A stretch of DNA of 41,945 nucleotides from Xanthoparmelia taractica. Lineage: Eukaryota > Ascomycota > Lecanoromycetes > Lecanorales > Parmeliaceae. The translations under genes were made by a program, and so were the position numbers. Positions 10,504-22,126 of this stretch are shown one piece after another (position 1 is the first letter of the stretch; every line of letters begins with the position of its first letter). Where the stretch lies: assembly GCA_033085395.1 (NCBI GenBank), contig JANQBS010000305.1, positions 1 through 41,945 of the forward strand. The letters are read 5' to 3'. The notes beneath the pieces were generated by a model. It was given only the letters and a program-made list of their open reading frames with translations. It had not been told where the DNA came from and ran no database searches.

Positions 10504-11594
10504 CAAACGCTAGGCAGAGCAATCAGGAGCAACATGACCTGGAGCCATGGGGCTTATTCAGCCCTCCATTCCACCCTACGGAGAGCCTCATCGACGAAGT
10601 CCATGAGATAGCTCATTCCGATAAATCTCTTTCGGAAGACACTACCGATGAGCAAGCTTCATCTTCTATGCTCCAACTTGAGCTACCAGCCGCATTTTAC
10701 ATACCTGGAGAGGGCTTCCAAGTGGTGACCAGATCCGACCATACAAGTATCATTGCGCATCTCTCAAGGGAGCTTGATACTTCACGGCTAGACGCAATCC
10801 AGCCCTATCTCTGGCTAACTGGTCTTGAAAGACCTGCGCGAGCTTTGCAAGAGCTTGTCATGTTAGGCCGGCAAATAATCGTTACTGAGCAAACCGACCT
10901 GCATATGGTGTGGCATGGCTCAAAGATCTATATCAAACCCTTGCCTGAATTCCTGCTCTGCCACAGGATTTGGGAGCAAGGTTTATGCCAATACCCTGAG
11001 CTTTATCGGCGGGGTCTTGGTCTTTTGTTCTCATACGTTCAGCTCGTTAGAGCGAAGAGCGATTTACGTGTCGCACATTCGAATGGTCTATTGCCTGATG
11101 ATATAACATGGAGACAATGGACAAGGTTGTCCAAGGCTATTCACCATAAAGCTTCTGTTCAGACCATCAACCTTCGCTACCGGTACGGAGAGTTACGACT
11201 AGCTAGGCTCAATTGGATATATCGCTTCAAAGGCCATATCTTCAGGGGATACGCACCTCAAGAAAGCAGGGGCTGGCTTGTTGGTACATTGGTATACATT
11301 ACCATCGTGCTCACAGCCATGCAGGTTGGGCTAGGGACTAGCCGTCTCAGTAATAACCTAGCCTTCCAGAGAGCCTCCTACGGATTCACAGTGTTTAGCA
11401 TCATGGGTCCAGTCATCATTCTCGGCGGTTACTGGGGTGTATTGATTCTTGTAATACTCTGGAATCTCTTATTCACGTGGAGATATATCAAAAGACTCAA
11501 GACGGGTCCTAATAGGGAACGCAGTTGGGTGAAGGCAGCTTCGTCTAGACAAACAAGGACCGGGAACGGTGGTACTAGAGTACCATCTCCGTAA
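10491..11594 (+). CDS. DUF6601-like fungal membrane protein, about 367 aa
   Basis: Single open exon. The first in-frame ATG is 10491; upstream codons lack ATG. The core pattern LQPYLWLTGL-type region, LLGR[QE]I.VTEQ.DLH.VW, I[YF].KPLP.FLL, SYV.L..A.SD.R.A....LLP..[IV]TW..W and YGELRL.RLN.I is what I recall for the fungal family DUF6601, often mis-named subtilisin-like protease in annotations. Two hydrophobic stretches follow: one ending AMQVGLGT and a second long one from ASYGFTVFSIMGP to about WNLLFTW, probably two or three membrane helices. A short basic tail ends the protein. No catalytic motif is visible, so the function is unknown. A six-codon uORF overlaps the start. Confidence 0.7.
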   Translation: MVGIANARQSNQEQHDLEPWGLFSPPFHPTESLIDEVHEIAHSDKSLSEDTTDEQASSSMLQLELPAAFYIPGEGFQVVTRSDHTSIIAHLSRELDTSRLDAIQPYLWLTGLERPARALQELVMLGRQIIVTEQTDLHMVWHGSKIYIKPLPEFLLCHRIWEQGLCQYPELYRRGLGLLFSYVQLVRAKSDLRVAHSNGLLPDDITWRQWTRLSKAIHHKASVQTINLRYRYGELRLARLNWIYRFKGHIFRGYAPQESRGWLVGTLVYITIVLTAMQVGLGTSRLSNNLAFQRASYGFTVFSIMGPVIILGGYWGVLILVILWNLLFTWRYIKRLKTGPNRERSWVKAASSRQTRTGNGGTRVPSP

Positions 11595-12168
11595 GCACTT
11601 CGACAGGCCATCTTCCGAGTGCCCGAAGCTTGATTAGATGGTCTTGCCCTGGTGCGCGGTAAACGTTTGGAGCTATCTAGGGGGGTGGGGGAAGTAGGAA
11701 GGCTTGATTTGAAGCACTGATTGAGTGCTATAGTATGACTCGGGATGGGGAGGAGGAATGAGATGTGGAGTGTGAAAGAAGACCGCCTTTGAAGATTGAA
11801 GTTCCGGGACCTCGATCGCTGCCCGAAATTTTTATATTGTATGAAGATATCTTCGTCCGCTGAAGAGGGTAGGGAAAAAATGGAAGCATTCCATGTGCTT
11901 TTAGCAGCCAGAAAATTGCATGGGCGAGATGAAAGTAAGCCGACAAACATGGGATGGTACTGAGCTCTTACTAACGTGCTTGATGACCGAAGTGAACACC
12001 ACCGCACACACAGCGAACGGGGCAACCCTTCTTGCGCAGTCCATTTCTGCGATTCTTCTTTCGTGGACCCATTGTATTCAGCCAGAGCCTGAAGCGCTCG
12101 TTATCAAGACATCAGGATGCTGTCTGCAAAAGTCTACCGTATCATGGATCAAAGCGTAGATCAGGCAC
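11595..12168. other. Intergenic, no gene seen
   Basis: This stretch lies between the DUF6601-like gene (+) and the unassigned gene (-), so it holds two convergent 3' ends. A long minus-strand open frame that overlaps it (to 12025) is mostly antisense to the DUF6601-like gene, and its Ser/Leu-rich product looks like a shadow. Confidence 0.5.
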
Positions 12169-12772
12169 TCATGCTCGCACCTCCTTCGCCTTCCTAACAA
12201 CCATCCTACCACTTCTAGACATCTTTCCTAGCCCACCATTGATCTTGTCCATCCAAGCCGTCAGCCAATAGTACCACTTGCTTTTAACGGCCCGCCTTGC
12301 AATCGCCTCTGAACGCTTCATGAGGTCGAAGTCCATAGTCTCTGCCTGCTTCAGGTCGCGGAAAAATTTGTCATCGACTATCCTCACGTAAGCGCTTGCG
12401 CTGATTCAAAATGCAAGTCGTTACTAACGATAGAGAAGGATGTTCTCGCCGCAATCGATTGGATGGGGCTGGAAGGTTTGCTCGTAGGCTTCTGCACTGG
12501 AGAAGACTTGGTGCATTGTGAATGTTTTGTTGTTGAACACTATAGCTTCATATGTAAGCGAGCAATTGATCTTAAGATCGGCGTTCTCATCCACTGGGTA
12601 TGACTTTCGTACCAACAAACTTGTAAGGTCCACCCATAGTCGCTGACCAGGGCTCTTGTAGCGCATTTGGATGCTGTGCTTTAATGGTGTTGTACACCGG
12701 GCAAACCTCTTCGCCTATCACAAGAGCTAGCTTGTGGCGGAGGAGTGTGATTTTCGGATCAAGGTCTGCCAT
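12169..12772 (-). CDS. Unassigned protein of about 161-166 aa, three exons
   Basis: Exons are 12772-12722 (or -12707), 12654-12429 and 12377-12169. The last intron is 51 nt (GTTAGT..GATAG, branch-like GCTTAC) and phase 1. The first intron has two possible donors (GTGATA or GTTTGC) that both keep phase 0 to the acceptor CAAG at 12655. The start is MADLDPKIT in good context. The middle exon encodes RLWVDLTSLLV, INCSLTYEAIVFNNKTF and TMHQVFSSAEA, and the last exon a charged helix-like region (FFRDLKQAETMDFDLMKRSE) ending in a basic tail rich in Lys/Arg. I recognise no family. The steady frame and splice agreement and the even composition argue for a real gene. Confidence 0.5.
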
Positions 12773-13830
12773 AGTAGAGGTCTCGTCTTTCTGATGTTGC
12801 AGGTGTAGATGGGGAGATCTGAGAAGTAGGCCGTGCGGGCCAAGTGTAACATAAAGTAACATGAAGACAAGACAAGTTGGAGAAGTTTCCGGAACTACTG
12901 GACGTCACTAGCCCCTGTAGTCGGAGACAGACTAGCCCTGTAGTAGACAGACGTGGACAACGATGTCAGCGAGGTCTCGGAGATCATGCCAAGTATGTAT
13001 AATGTGAACCTATTCACACCAAGGATGACAAAGGGACAGATTTTCTGGACAACCCTTTGCCGAAATTGTGTCGCAGCAGAGTCATACCGGTCTGTTCTGG
13101 ATAGAATTTCTCTTGCATAGCAATCACAATATCTAGGGACATTGATTCTGCAATTTGTACGAAACGGATTGAAAGCAGGCCATAAGACTCAACGAAAGGT
13201 ATAACTGCAAAGCGACACACCCATCAAGTTTCCGCAAGGAGACAGACCAATACTGGACCTATTGTACAAATCCAATATATATATCTATATAGCCCTACAG
13301 AGAACCAAGACGATGATATGTGACAGCTCAGCTGCACCCAGGTCAATGTGGCTGTATAGTCTTGATTGGGTTAGCGGCGTAGCCATAACGAAGGTCTTCA
13401 GCCTTGCATTTGTGTCGGCCCGGTAAAGAACAAATCTCAGCGTTTTCGTACTCTCATAATCCATTGTCAATTATCACTAGTGACCTATACGAACAGCGGC
13501 GGGTGTTTACGCTTGCAATTCTTGATTGTGCTAAATATTGAGGATACAGCATCCGCAGTCTTAGGCCTAGCTAGCCAATTTGACATCAATGCATTGGAAA
13601 TCACCCAAGTCCCGACATCAGGAACATGCACTCTGGAAACCTGACTTGTTCTTGCCAGCTCATGTATCACCGCACACATCTGAGGCTGGGGACCCTTACT
13701 ATATTGGCGATGTATATGAACCCAGCCGCATCTGTCAATCCGGAGAATTGATAGAAAGCCATCATCTACATTTCAAGCCTCCCGCGCCGTGAGTCTCGGA
13801 GCTTGAACTAGCTATAGTGGTGCTAGGCTT
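12773..13830. other. Intergenic, no gene seen
   Basis: About 1 kb between divergent genes. Several short frames exist on both strands but none has a plausible start, splice partners or motif. A short TA-repeat stretch lies near 13275-13290. Confidence 0.45.
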
Positions 13831-15400
13831 ATGCGGAGCAGAGCATCGAGACCTTACATGAGATACCTAGATTCTCTTGCTCATGGTTGGCCACATGTCT
13901 CATATCTTGCAGACTTCATGAAAGTGACTACGGCTCCACCCAAACAAAAGTTCCTCAATGAACACGATAGACGAGCGAGAGCAAGCAGAACCAAGGTCGC
14001 CATGCTGACCTTCGATCCGAACACTGCTGTGCATCGAGTGGACTTCTCTGATATCAACGATCTATCGGCTGCTCTCAATGGACCACAAAATGCACACCAT
14101 GATGTCCACGCCAGGCTTTTCGTTCTAGAAGATCTGTCCCGGGACGTTATTGAGGCATTCGGCGCCCGGTTCGATGTCGATCCTCTATTCTTCCGAGGCC
14201 ACATATCTGACTACATGTGGCATAATACCCGAGATCCATGGGTTGAGCTTCCAGACCTTGCAATCACGTCCCGCAAACGCTCGTATCTGCATGTCCGCTA
14301 CGTCCAGACAAGATACTTCCGGAGCGCGGATAGTCTTAGAAGGGCCAAATTTGAAGCTGGGGGGTTCAATGTACTGCGAAGGGTGGATCAAGATGGCAAT
14401 TGGGTGCCTGATGTTGATATTCCCAATTCTGATGTTGGCCTTGTTAGAAGTAGGACGTCTCTTTGGATCAGACCTAACAAACCTGGAGAGAAGGGTGTGC
14501 TTGGTAAGTCGAGTTCCCCTCGATCCTCTCATCAAGGCACCCGTTTCCTTGTCACATACTTGACAATTTTCATCACTAGGCATCTTATTGGTAGACCCTA
14601 CGATATCAGCGGGATTTCCGATCTGGGGCGGCTACCGTAACCTCGTCGACTGCCCGTCCATGACTGCATATCCTATCCCAAAAGGGCCACCGAGGACATC
14701 CGCGTTCGAAGATATCATCTACTACACTAGCGCCTTAACGGCTGAAGAGATTACGAGTATACCCAGAGATCCGCGTCTACTTTTCAAAAAGACACTGATG
14801 ATGGTGTGTGCGGAATGGGCTATCTTAGTGAAATATGCCACAACTCGTCTTACCCAACTCGAATGGGAGATTGAGAATCCGGATCTGCAAGGTAGCAACG
14901 GCGGTCTGCAAGTTACGATCAAGAAGTTGCACAGTTGGAGAAGAAGGTTGCCTATCTTCCGCACCCTTCTTTCAGAAGTGTTAGAGAAGGTCATCAAGCG
15001 CGAGTACTTCATGGCCAACCCGGAGAACCTTGTGCATGATCTGCAAGCAGATTTCGAAATCCTTCTGTCAAACATTGATAACCTACAAGTCCGGGCTGAC
15101 AGGATCATGTCGGTCGTCGTGGCCGTGATGTCAATTGAGGAGAGTAAAAAAGCTTTCGAGCAGAATCGCAGTCTCGCTCGCCTTACCTGGCTAGCCATTA
15201 CATTTGCACCTTTATCCTTTGTTACCGGACTTTTCAGTATGAATGGTCAACTTGCAACCCTAGTGACGACTTTCAGGGTATACTTCGCTGTAGCATTACC
15301 GCTTACGGCCATCGTCTTGTTCTTGACGAGATTTGCCAATGTTGGCTTGCGCATTAGGTGGAAGGAGCTAATTCTCGAAACATGGGGTCGAAGAGCATAA
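13831..15400 (+). CDS. CorA-like divalent-cation transporter family protein, 497 aa
   Basis: Exons 13831-14503 and 14580-15400 join through a 76-nt phase-1 intron (GTAAGT..CACTAG) that fuses two frames exactly. The N-terminal two thirds is a soluble fungal CorA-type domain containing FVLEDLSRDVIEAFGARFDVDPLFF-like text and a DPRLLF..TLMMVCAEWAILVKY helix. Then come long helices (QADFEILLSNIDNLQVRADRIMSV) and two membrane spans, about LTWLAITFAPLSFVTGLFSMN and RVYFAVALPLTAIVLFLTRF. The hallmark GMN loop after the first span is replaced by SMN-G, a common variation in the expanded fungal branch whose transport activity is unproven. The start could also be the in-frame ATG at 13858. It is likely a plasma- or organelle-membrane protein. 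Confidence 0.75.
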
Positions 15401-18400
15401 AAATATAAATTTTGTCTCGACTGTAGCCTTGTGGCACCAGATGAATTGGCAGGAGCCAATGTGCCATTATCTTAGCGTTAAATCAAAGGCCAACAACGAT
15501 CAGGGCTCTCTGCGGCAGCCACTTTTGGAAGAATCACGGTGTAATCTGAAGTAGCTTTCACTGAGCACATTAGCCGGGCCATAAGCCTGCTTGAGCAACT
15601 CCATACTAGGACACCGGTTCCATACCCTAATACCTATAGTGCACGGCTTCGGCGGATCTGGGAAGAGAGGAAGGAAAGAGGGAAGAGAACATCATAGTCG
15701 CTCCCATAAGAGCCGACATGTCACTGCAGTGTAATAATGCGATATTGGGCATAGGAACGCTACATTCTCTTGCAACATCTGCCACGATTTGGTCTCATGC
15801 CGCTACCCAGCGTCATGGCACCTACCTAACATGGCGCCTTCGTTATCCCCAGCTACCTTAAATGCTCCCTAAGTAAATTCGGGTTATTGACTACGGGGCG
15901 GGTCATGAAACGCACGGAATTTGGCTCCATGAGGGTTATGAAGGAAACAAGAGGGACGAAACCCATGACGCAAGTTTTCGTCACCTTCGACCGCTCTCAA
16001 TGGTGATGACTTCAAAATCAGGTGTAGTATGATGTCCAACCCTGCTACGTTGTCTGTGTTTACTTTGTTGGAAAGTACATATCAGTACCAGTGACTGGGT
16101 ACAACGAATTGGAGGATGGCTCACGAAATGTTACTCAACTTTATCGAGACGCAACAGGCGGCACTGATGATCTTCCACGAACGTCTGGGTATCGTAATGT
16201 TCGGACCTTATTTGAAAGACTCCAATTTTTGCAGTCTGTGGCAAGCGTACTGCACACGTTACTTTTAGGGACAGTTATGGCATCGACTTGTATCTACGCT
16301 TACCTAATTCAAGGGGATCTGGTCGCGAGAAACGCCTTGAGAAAAATATGCTTCTGTGACACTTTACATCGAAAGTTACTCGCTTTTCCTTCGCCTTGAT
16401 CTCGGGCACTGCCCGCTCTTACTATAATATTCGAGTCCGATTACCGATGTAGATACTGAGAGGACATTAGTGGATATAGCCTGAACGCAATGATAGTGCC
16501 AGAAAACAGGACCCAAGGTCTTACCATAGGGATGCCAAAGCCAGCGCACCACCTTAATCCATGCAAATACTGGTTAGAGCAATCGACGTTTTTGCGTTCT
16601 TTCTGACCGTTACCCAGGATTCTGTTCCTAAGGCGGAGTGCGGTCGGGAATCAATGTCGAAGTTTCGTCGGGTTCAAGTCTAAGCCTCATATTCTCTTTT
16701 GCAGCGATATCCCGTCCTATAGCCCTGATTTCTACTTACTCTAACGGTCTACGTTCTGGACTTGTATTTTGTAGACTACATACCTGTAAATCACAGCAAA
16801 GCTGTCTGAATTAAAAGGCAGAGGCTACTTCATCCCCAAACAGATACAAGGCAAAGACCGCATCGCAAGATTGAGCCGCGGCTCTTTCAACTTGAGAGTC
16901 CGCGGGCGGTACCTATAAACCATGCGGATATACTGAGAATGATCACATTGGACGGTTTATGCACCAAATCTTATCCAAGGCGTGCGAAGCAAGAGCAGCA
17001 TGAGATCATATTAGACATACAACAGCTATTCCGCCATCAGACGTCCAACTCAGTCATTGGGGAAAATACTCCCCCACCTCCGCCTTCCCACTACATAGAC
17101 GGGTCTCACACTTCTAGCCCAGAAACTCGAAATAGCTACCTATACTCCAATTTGTATGCGCCTGGATTGGTGACTTTAAAAGACGTCAATAGTTGGTGCC
17201 TAGCGTAAGGAATCTTTCAAAGGCTGGCAGTGGGAGTCCCAGCCTCCTATAGCAAAACCCTAAGCGTTAGTGGAAGTACCAGACAAGCCATAAAGTCGAC
17301 ACAGGAGTCCAATCTTATGCCTCTAGTCATCTTCTTGATTGCTCATTACTTGTATTATCCATCGCAGTCTAGTCCTTATTCGGCCTTTCCCAATACAGAT
17401 GCCAGGTCGGAATGACGAGGTAAAAGGGGTTGCCTGAGGAAAAACGGACTAATATTCGAGATAAATACCGACTCAACGAAATTGAGATATGCTCAAACCT
17501 GCGTAGTCTACGCCGTTATGCTTGAGACCCCTCGCACCGCGATGCTCAAACTTACCAACACGATGCACTGTACCTTCACATCCCACGCACCTCCTTTCCC
17601 AAAGGCTAGCAACGCTCTGAGATCAACCCTCCCTCACTCCTCCCTTCTAGAGCAAGCTAGCGCTATCGACTATGCCCATAACGGCCTGAGAGTTGCAACC
17701 GTGACCAATGACTTTACTACCCTGCAAATGTTTATCCAAAGGGGTGAAGGTTCGAGCTGATTATGCGGGGCTACATACCTTGCCTGGGGATAGTGGCTTA
17801 ACGATTTACGAAGATGAATATGAAATGATTTGCGGATTCTGTGAGCAATTTCTATTGCTTGTTCGCTGAAGTATTTGAGGTGATGTTTAGGGATGTAACC
17901 AACCACCACTTGAGCGAAGAGACCAGACTGGCTTCAAGCGAGCGAGGGCTGCGGACATAGTCTGAGTGCTGTGGCTCTTCCGCAGGTCTTAGCACCTAAT
18001 CGAAAGTGTTTGAGAGTGTATTGGAGACCACGGTACGCTTATATGCTCCACCTGACACCCAGGGAGTAGAGGGGGAATGATATGGTAGAGCATTCGAGGT
18101 ATACTAGATATGTGACCCTGTAGAGATGCCTGTGTTTCAGAGTCAGGGGGTAGCTATGAGAGAGCTGAGAAACGGCGATTGTGAGCATCGAGTAGAAGAG
18201 TTTGGCATACTTCAGAACTAGGTGACATAGATAGACAAACGAGCAGTAAATTATAGAAATCAACAATCATGACCAACATTCACACATAATCATGAGCGCG
18301 CCGAAATTCACTGGCGCGTGCACTTTTGCCCTCCGTGTAGCTAAAGCTATCGAGACTGTCCACCCGGTAGACTTTGGCCGGGAGATTAACATAGCTGCAG

Positions 18401-18445
18401 GCATTTTAATCAGCTTGACCACACCAAATAGCCAGGAGATAAGGC
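15401..18445. other. 3-kb gene-poor stretch
   Basis: No complete gene can be built here. One open segment at 16091-16399 is described separately. Other short frames (16939-17208, 17230-17415, 17482-17760) have low-complexity or irregular products with no splice logic or motif. The region may contain regulatory DNA for its neighbours or decayed genes. Confidence 0.4.
16091..16399 (+). other. Possible exon or gene remnant with one membrane segment
   Basis: An open segment without an upstream ATG (first codon GTG, TAG upstream). Its product starts with a polar stretch (GYNELEDGSRNVTQLYRD), then an FERLQFLQSVASVLHTLLLGTV-type amphipathic/membrane segment. This looks like the N-terminus of a fungal type II membrane protein, for instance the UstYa/DUF3328 group, but no HxxHC motifs follow. 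It could be an orphan exon. Confidence 0.25.
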
Positions 18446-19927
18446 TTACGAGCTATAATCGGCATTGGAGGGCACTACTGTGGATTCGGAACCGAACTTT
18501 GTAAAGGCAGTAGTTGAACCTGGCGCCGCTGGCGAACCGTCTCCTAGCTGCTTCACAGCGTCCTCGTTGAGTTTGAGCGAGACGAAATCGACATTCTTGA
18601 GGCTGCGCATGAAGCCAGTTGAGGAAGCACCGACGAAGAGAGGTCGTAGTAATGGCAGACAGGCGCCGACGATGCCTATAGAGGACTCGACCATTGACCA
18701 GTACACTAGGGGTGAGTTCATATCTGCAGGTCTGAATTAGACAAAAGACGGATGTATGATTTTAGGGCTCCATACAGCTAAGGTCCGCGAACCCCACATT
18801 CAATTCTGCACGTCATAAGTCAGCACCTTGCGCATTGATAGCGACCACTTTGACGCGCACCTTGAACAACAATGTTGAAAAAGACTAGCTTGGCAATTCC
18901 CGCTCCCACAGTCCTATGGCCTGATAAGCAAGGCTCAAAGCACCTTGAGGTCTCGCAACTTACAATCCTCCGAGAAGGAACATGCCGCTCACAGCAATCT
19001 TGTGCCTGACAGGCAGTTGCATTATCCAGATCTATGACCGAATCAGCAGAGGCCAATGTGCTTAAAGAAGGGGGACCTACACATGGAAGCGGAAGAGTCA
19101 AGATGATTACTGTTTCATAATTAGATGACTATAATCGAGAAGCAAGGCAATCCTTACAGTCCGTAAGGACGTCTGACCAAGCCTGAGCCAGATACATAGC
19201 ATTTGTGTTGATGCAATTCTTCATTGTGGAGCCAAAAGCAGTCCAATTAATCCACAAAGGCAAGCATTGGAAGAGGTTGGCAAAGAAAAAGGCTACGGTC
19301 CAGACGAGGACGACGGCGCTCATAATCCAGACTGTTGGCTTGACGAAAGTTCCCTGGAATATTCTAGTGTTGACTGTCAGCTAGTGCTGTCAAGTCTACG
19401 GAAGTAGACCTACCTCTTATAAAAAAGCAGCACAGATAACTTCGTGAAGCCAAAGGTCAACGTTGATGTGAGTTGCGTGGCAAACACCACCTAACCAGAC
19501 ATTCAGCATTGCGGCGATTGTCGGAGAACAACACTAACCTGCTCAAAGACTCTTAGGCGATGATCGAAGACAGGTAGTCCGTTCTTTCGGATTCTTGTAT
19601 GCTGTCCCAGAGTGCCAATCGCGGTACCTGCTAAGGTTAGAGACCAGGCGGACACAGTCTTGAGAATCTTCATCCTTACCAATGATCATGCAGACGGCCG
19701 TTGCCAGTGTGAAGAGCTAAACTCACGGTCAACTTCGCATTTCGTAGCACTCGTCAAGAAACCTCGAGCATGGCTCAACATACCAACGCTGGCAGGATCA
19801 TATAATCATCCCATGAATGTGAAGCCTGCTTTATGCGTCGAGCATAAAAGCGCAGGAGGGTGGCGACTATTGCGAGAAGGCTCAACACGATGGCGAGAGC
19901 ATACATCTTTCCAGCTGATTCGGCCAT
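18446..19927 (-). CDS. Fungal rhodopsin-domain (PF20684-type) seven-helix membrane protein, 340 aa, nine exons
   Basis: Exons on the minus strand are 19927-19784, 19716-19680, 19627-19539, 19490-19414, 19363-19158, 19109-19081, 19031-18964, 18913-18827 and 18731-18446. All introns are GT..AG and every phase agrees, giving 341 codons including the stop. Diagnostic family text in order: R.YAR.IK.A..WDDY near helix 2, KLSVLLFYKRIF, a WTVAFFFANLFQC helix, NWTAFGSTM..CI.TN.MYLAQAWSDVLTD, LTLPLPC.W..QLP.R.KIAVSGMFLLGGL, TVGAGIAKLVFF, and VYWSMVESSIGIVGACLPLLRPLF. These match the large fungal integral-membrane family that includes PTH11-like receptors in a wide sense. The C-tail (about 65 residues) is polar, Ser/Thr-rich and probably cytosolic. 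No stop or frameshift is seen, in contrast to its relative at 36395. The ligand and role are unknown. Confidence 0.85.
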
Positions 19928-21773
19928 GGCAAGTTTCGGGGAGTGGCAAATATGAAGGGTATCCGAGCGAAAGATGAGTGTGTTGGCTACAATAATAGCC
20001 TACGGCTCTGAAGGATGAATGCAGTCTATACTACCCTCAGTCAAATTTAAAAAGGAGAGCCTGGAGGACTTGACGAACTTCAGACGGGGCTAATGGGAAT
20101 GGCCGGTTAAAGGCATTTTCACTCGGCAACTAATGAGCGAGGCCAAAGCTGCTACCCCGAACAAGTTTGTCTAAATTTAGCCAATCGTTGGAAACATGAA
20201 TCAAGAAACAAACCTGAAACCTGACCAATGCAAGAATCCAATAAGCCGGCCTAGCTAGTCAAGACTTGGGATATTCCTCGAAGTACCGACTTTGCGGAGT
20301 ATGCATATGTGACCTTTTGCTAAGTTGGCAGCTAAAGACTAGACTTTGATATAGCTCAGGTCTGGATTGGTGTGATATCGGTGCGGATATTGATTGGAGG
20401 CTGGATATCATTCCGAGCTTCATCATGCCGCCAATCCAGGCCTGCTATTGGATCAATTCTCCTTTCCCGTGCCGTCGTAGGAGACTTTAGCAGTTCATCT
20501 GAAACAATAATGTACGAAGTAGAAGAACTGGAAGTTTGGAAGGAGTTCGTGAAACGCGGAGATGGTGTTGCAAATGTGGGTGACGGATGGTTTGCAGCTA
20601 CCGAAAAATCTGACTATATACAAGCGATAGGGCTGAGTAGTGCCAAATTCCAACAGATGGCGCTGTTTTACACGCTAAAATCCATAAGCGACAGCCGCTC
20701 CAAGCAAACGCGCCCATTATAACGCCACCTCAGCATTATCAACGCCCAGATTATGCAAGACCATCCCGCTGAACGAACTCATCCTGCAAACATCCTGGAT
20801 TTCTCGAGGCTGAATATACAAGTGCATATAGAACTAGAACTACTTCTCCTAATTGAAGCGGGGGGCCGCTTGCCCGTTCCCGTTATTTCGGCGACGCACG
20901 GGCGCTGACTTTCGCTCGGCCACCTACCGCATGACCTCTACTTCTACAAAGTCCCTTTGATGTACACCACCATTTTCAGCAGTGTCTGCGGGTCTCCGCT
21001 CCTACCTTTACCTTCTTCTTGTCCAATACGCGAGGTAGAAAGCGCATCAAAAGAGTGATCTGTGACCTGGACTCTTAATAAAGCACACCAATTCTAGCTA
21101 ATCAGCGAATTTCGGTGATGCAATCACCGATTATGCTCTTACAGGGACAAATGGCAGACTCTGTCTTTCCGCGTTGACTGTACACGCCGTGTAAACCTCG
21201 AGGACATTTTGGTCCCTGATATCGGCATCGCGAAAATTTCGTGGCACGTTGATAAGGCCGCACCTCTAGCCTATCGGACTTCTTCAATTGGTGCGCGAAT
21301 GAAACTCTTTGACCCTGTGTGGAGATTCGAAGGGAGAAAACTAGGAGATTTCTATGCAAGGCACATCCCGTCTCAGAAAGCCTTCTTTTGCAAGCACTTG
21401 ACTACGCCGCGCATATGAAACATTGGCCTCGCATTACCACTCACCACCCATGCAGCAAGAGGATCCCAAAGAAGGAAGAGACAATACACTGGAAGAATGT
21501 CTGCCTCCGCCCCCGAAACTTGAGCATATTTGAAGAACAAACAAACCCCCCTCTGGTCTTCTTTTGATCTTGGCAAGCCTGATATCATCAAGGGTCTCTC
21601 ACTCACAGAATTGAACCAGTCTCTCCTCCTCAGACATATATACCAAGTACCCGCAACCCTGTCCTCCTACCACCATCAGCCACTCCCACCAAATCCAGTC
21701 TATCCGTTCCAAGATCCCCTCGTCTCGAAACCCCCTTAACCGCTCGCACCAGCCAATCCTCCGCCAAATCAGT
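19928..21773. other. Intergenic, no gene seen
   Basis: About 1.8 kb. An open segment at 20372-20722 (+) has an Arg/Ser-rich start and a charged middle, but no family match or partner exons. The last 150 bp (CATATATACC at about 21636 and a pyrimidine-rich stretch after it) is a plausible promoter for the secreted repeat protein at 21774. Confidence 0.45.
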
Positions 21774-22126
21774 ATGCGTCCTTCTACGATCCTCTATGCT
21801 GTCGTCCTTCTCGCCACTCCCGCTTTCACCCTCCCACTTGTCCTTGGTATGTCATCTTCAACCTCCCTCTCAACCTCGAGCTAATGAGACCAGTGACACC
21901 TGTTGGTGGTCCTGCAAGCAAGAACACTGTTAGACCTGTTGGTGGTCCTACAAGCAAGAACACCGTTAGACCTGTTGGTGGTCCCACAAGCGAGGACACT
22001 GTTAGACCTCTTAGTGGTCTTTCAGGCAAGGAATTCAGCAAACATGCAAGCGAGACGCCTGATGATTCAGACCCGGGGAAACTGGGATTAAACAGGATCG
22101 AGATGGACCTTGAGATGAACCCGTGA
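21774..22126 (+). CDS. Small secreted protein with 12-residue tandem repeats, 101 aa
   Basis: Exons 21774-21846 and 21894-22126 join through a 47-nt phase-1 intron (GTATGT, branch GCTAAT, ACCAG). The product begins MRPSTILYAVVLLATPAFTL, a clear signal peptide. It is followed by about four repeats of PVGGP[AT]S[KE][ND]TVR, the last one degenerate (PLSGLSGKEFSK), then a charged tail (DDSDPGKLG...IEMDLEMNP). There is no cysteine, no KR/KK Kex2-type site between repeats and no membrane span after the signal. The role is unknown: candidates are a secreted effector-like or cell-wall-associated repeat peptide. The intron splits the leader from the repeat cassette, a layout common in fungal secreted peptides. 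Confidence 0.6.
21899..22042 (+). repeat. 36-bp coding tandem repeat, three good copies and one degenerate
   Basis: Copies start at 21899, 21935, 21971 and 22007. The first three differ at only a few bases; the fourth is diverged. Copy number is likely to vary between strains because the units are near-identical at DNA level. Confidence 0.8.

Noticed and set aside
11429..12025. 198-codon open frame on the minus strand
   Set aside because: It overlaps the DUF6601-like gene in antisense and its Ser/Leu/Arg-rich product has no natural protein character.
13881..15198. Minus-strand frames antisense to the CorA-like gene
   Set aside because: The plus-strand spliced frame has clear family features, and the antisense frames have none.
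16640..16700. GGGTTCAAGTC resembling a tRNA T-arm B-box
   Set aside because: No cloverleaf or A-box at the right distance could be found upstream.
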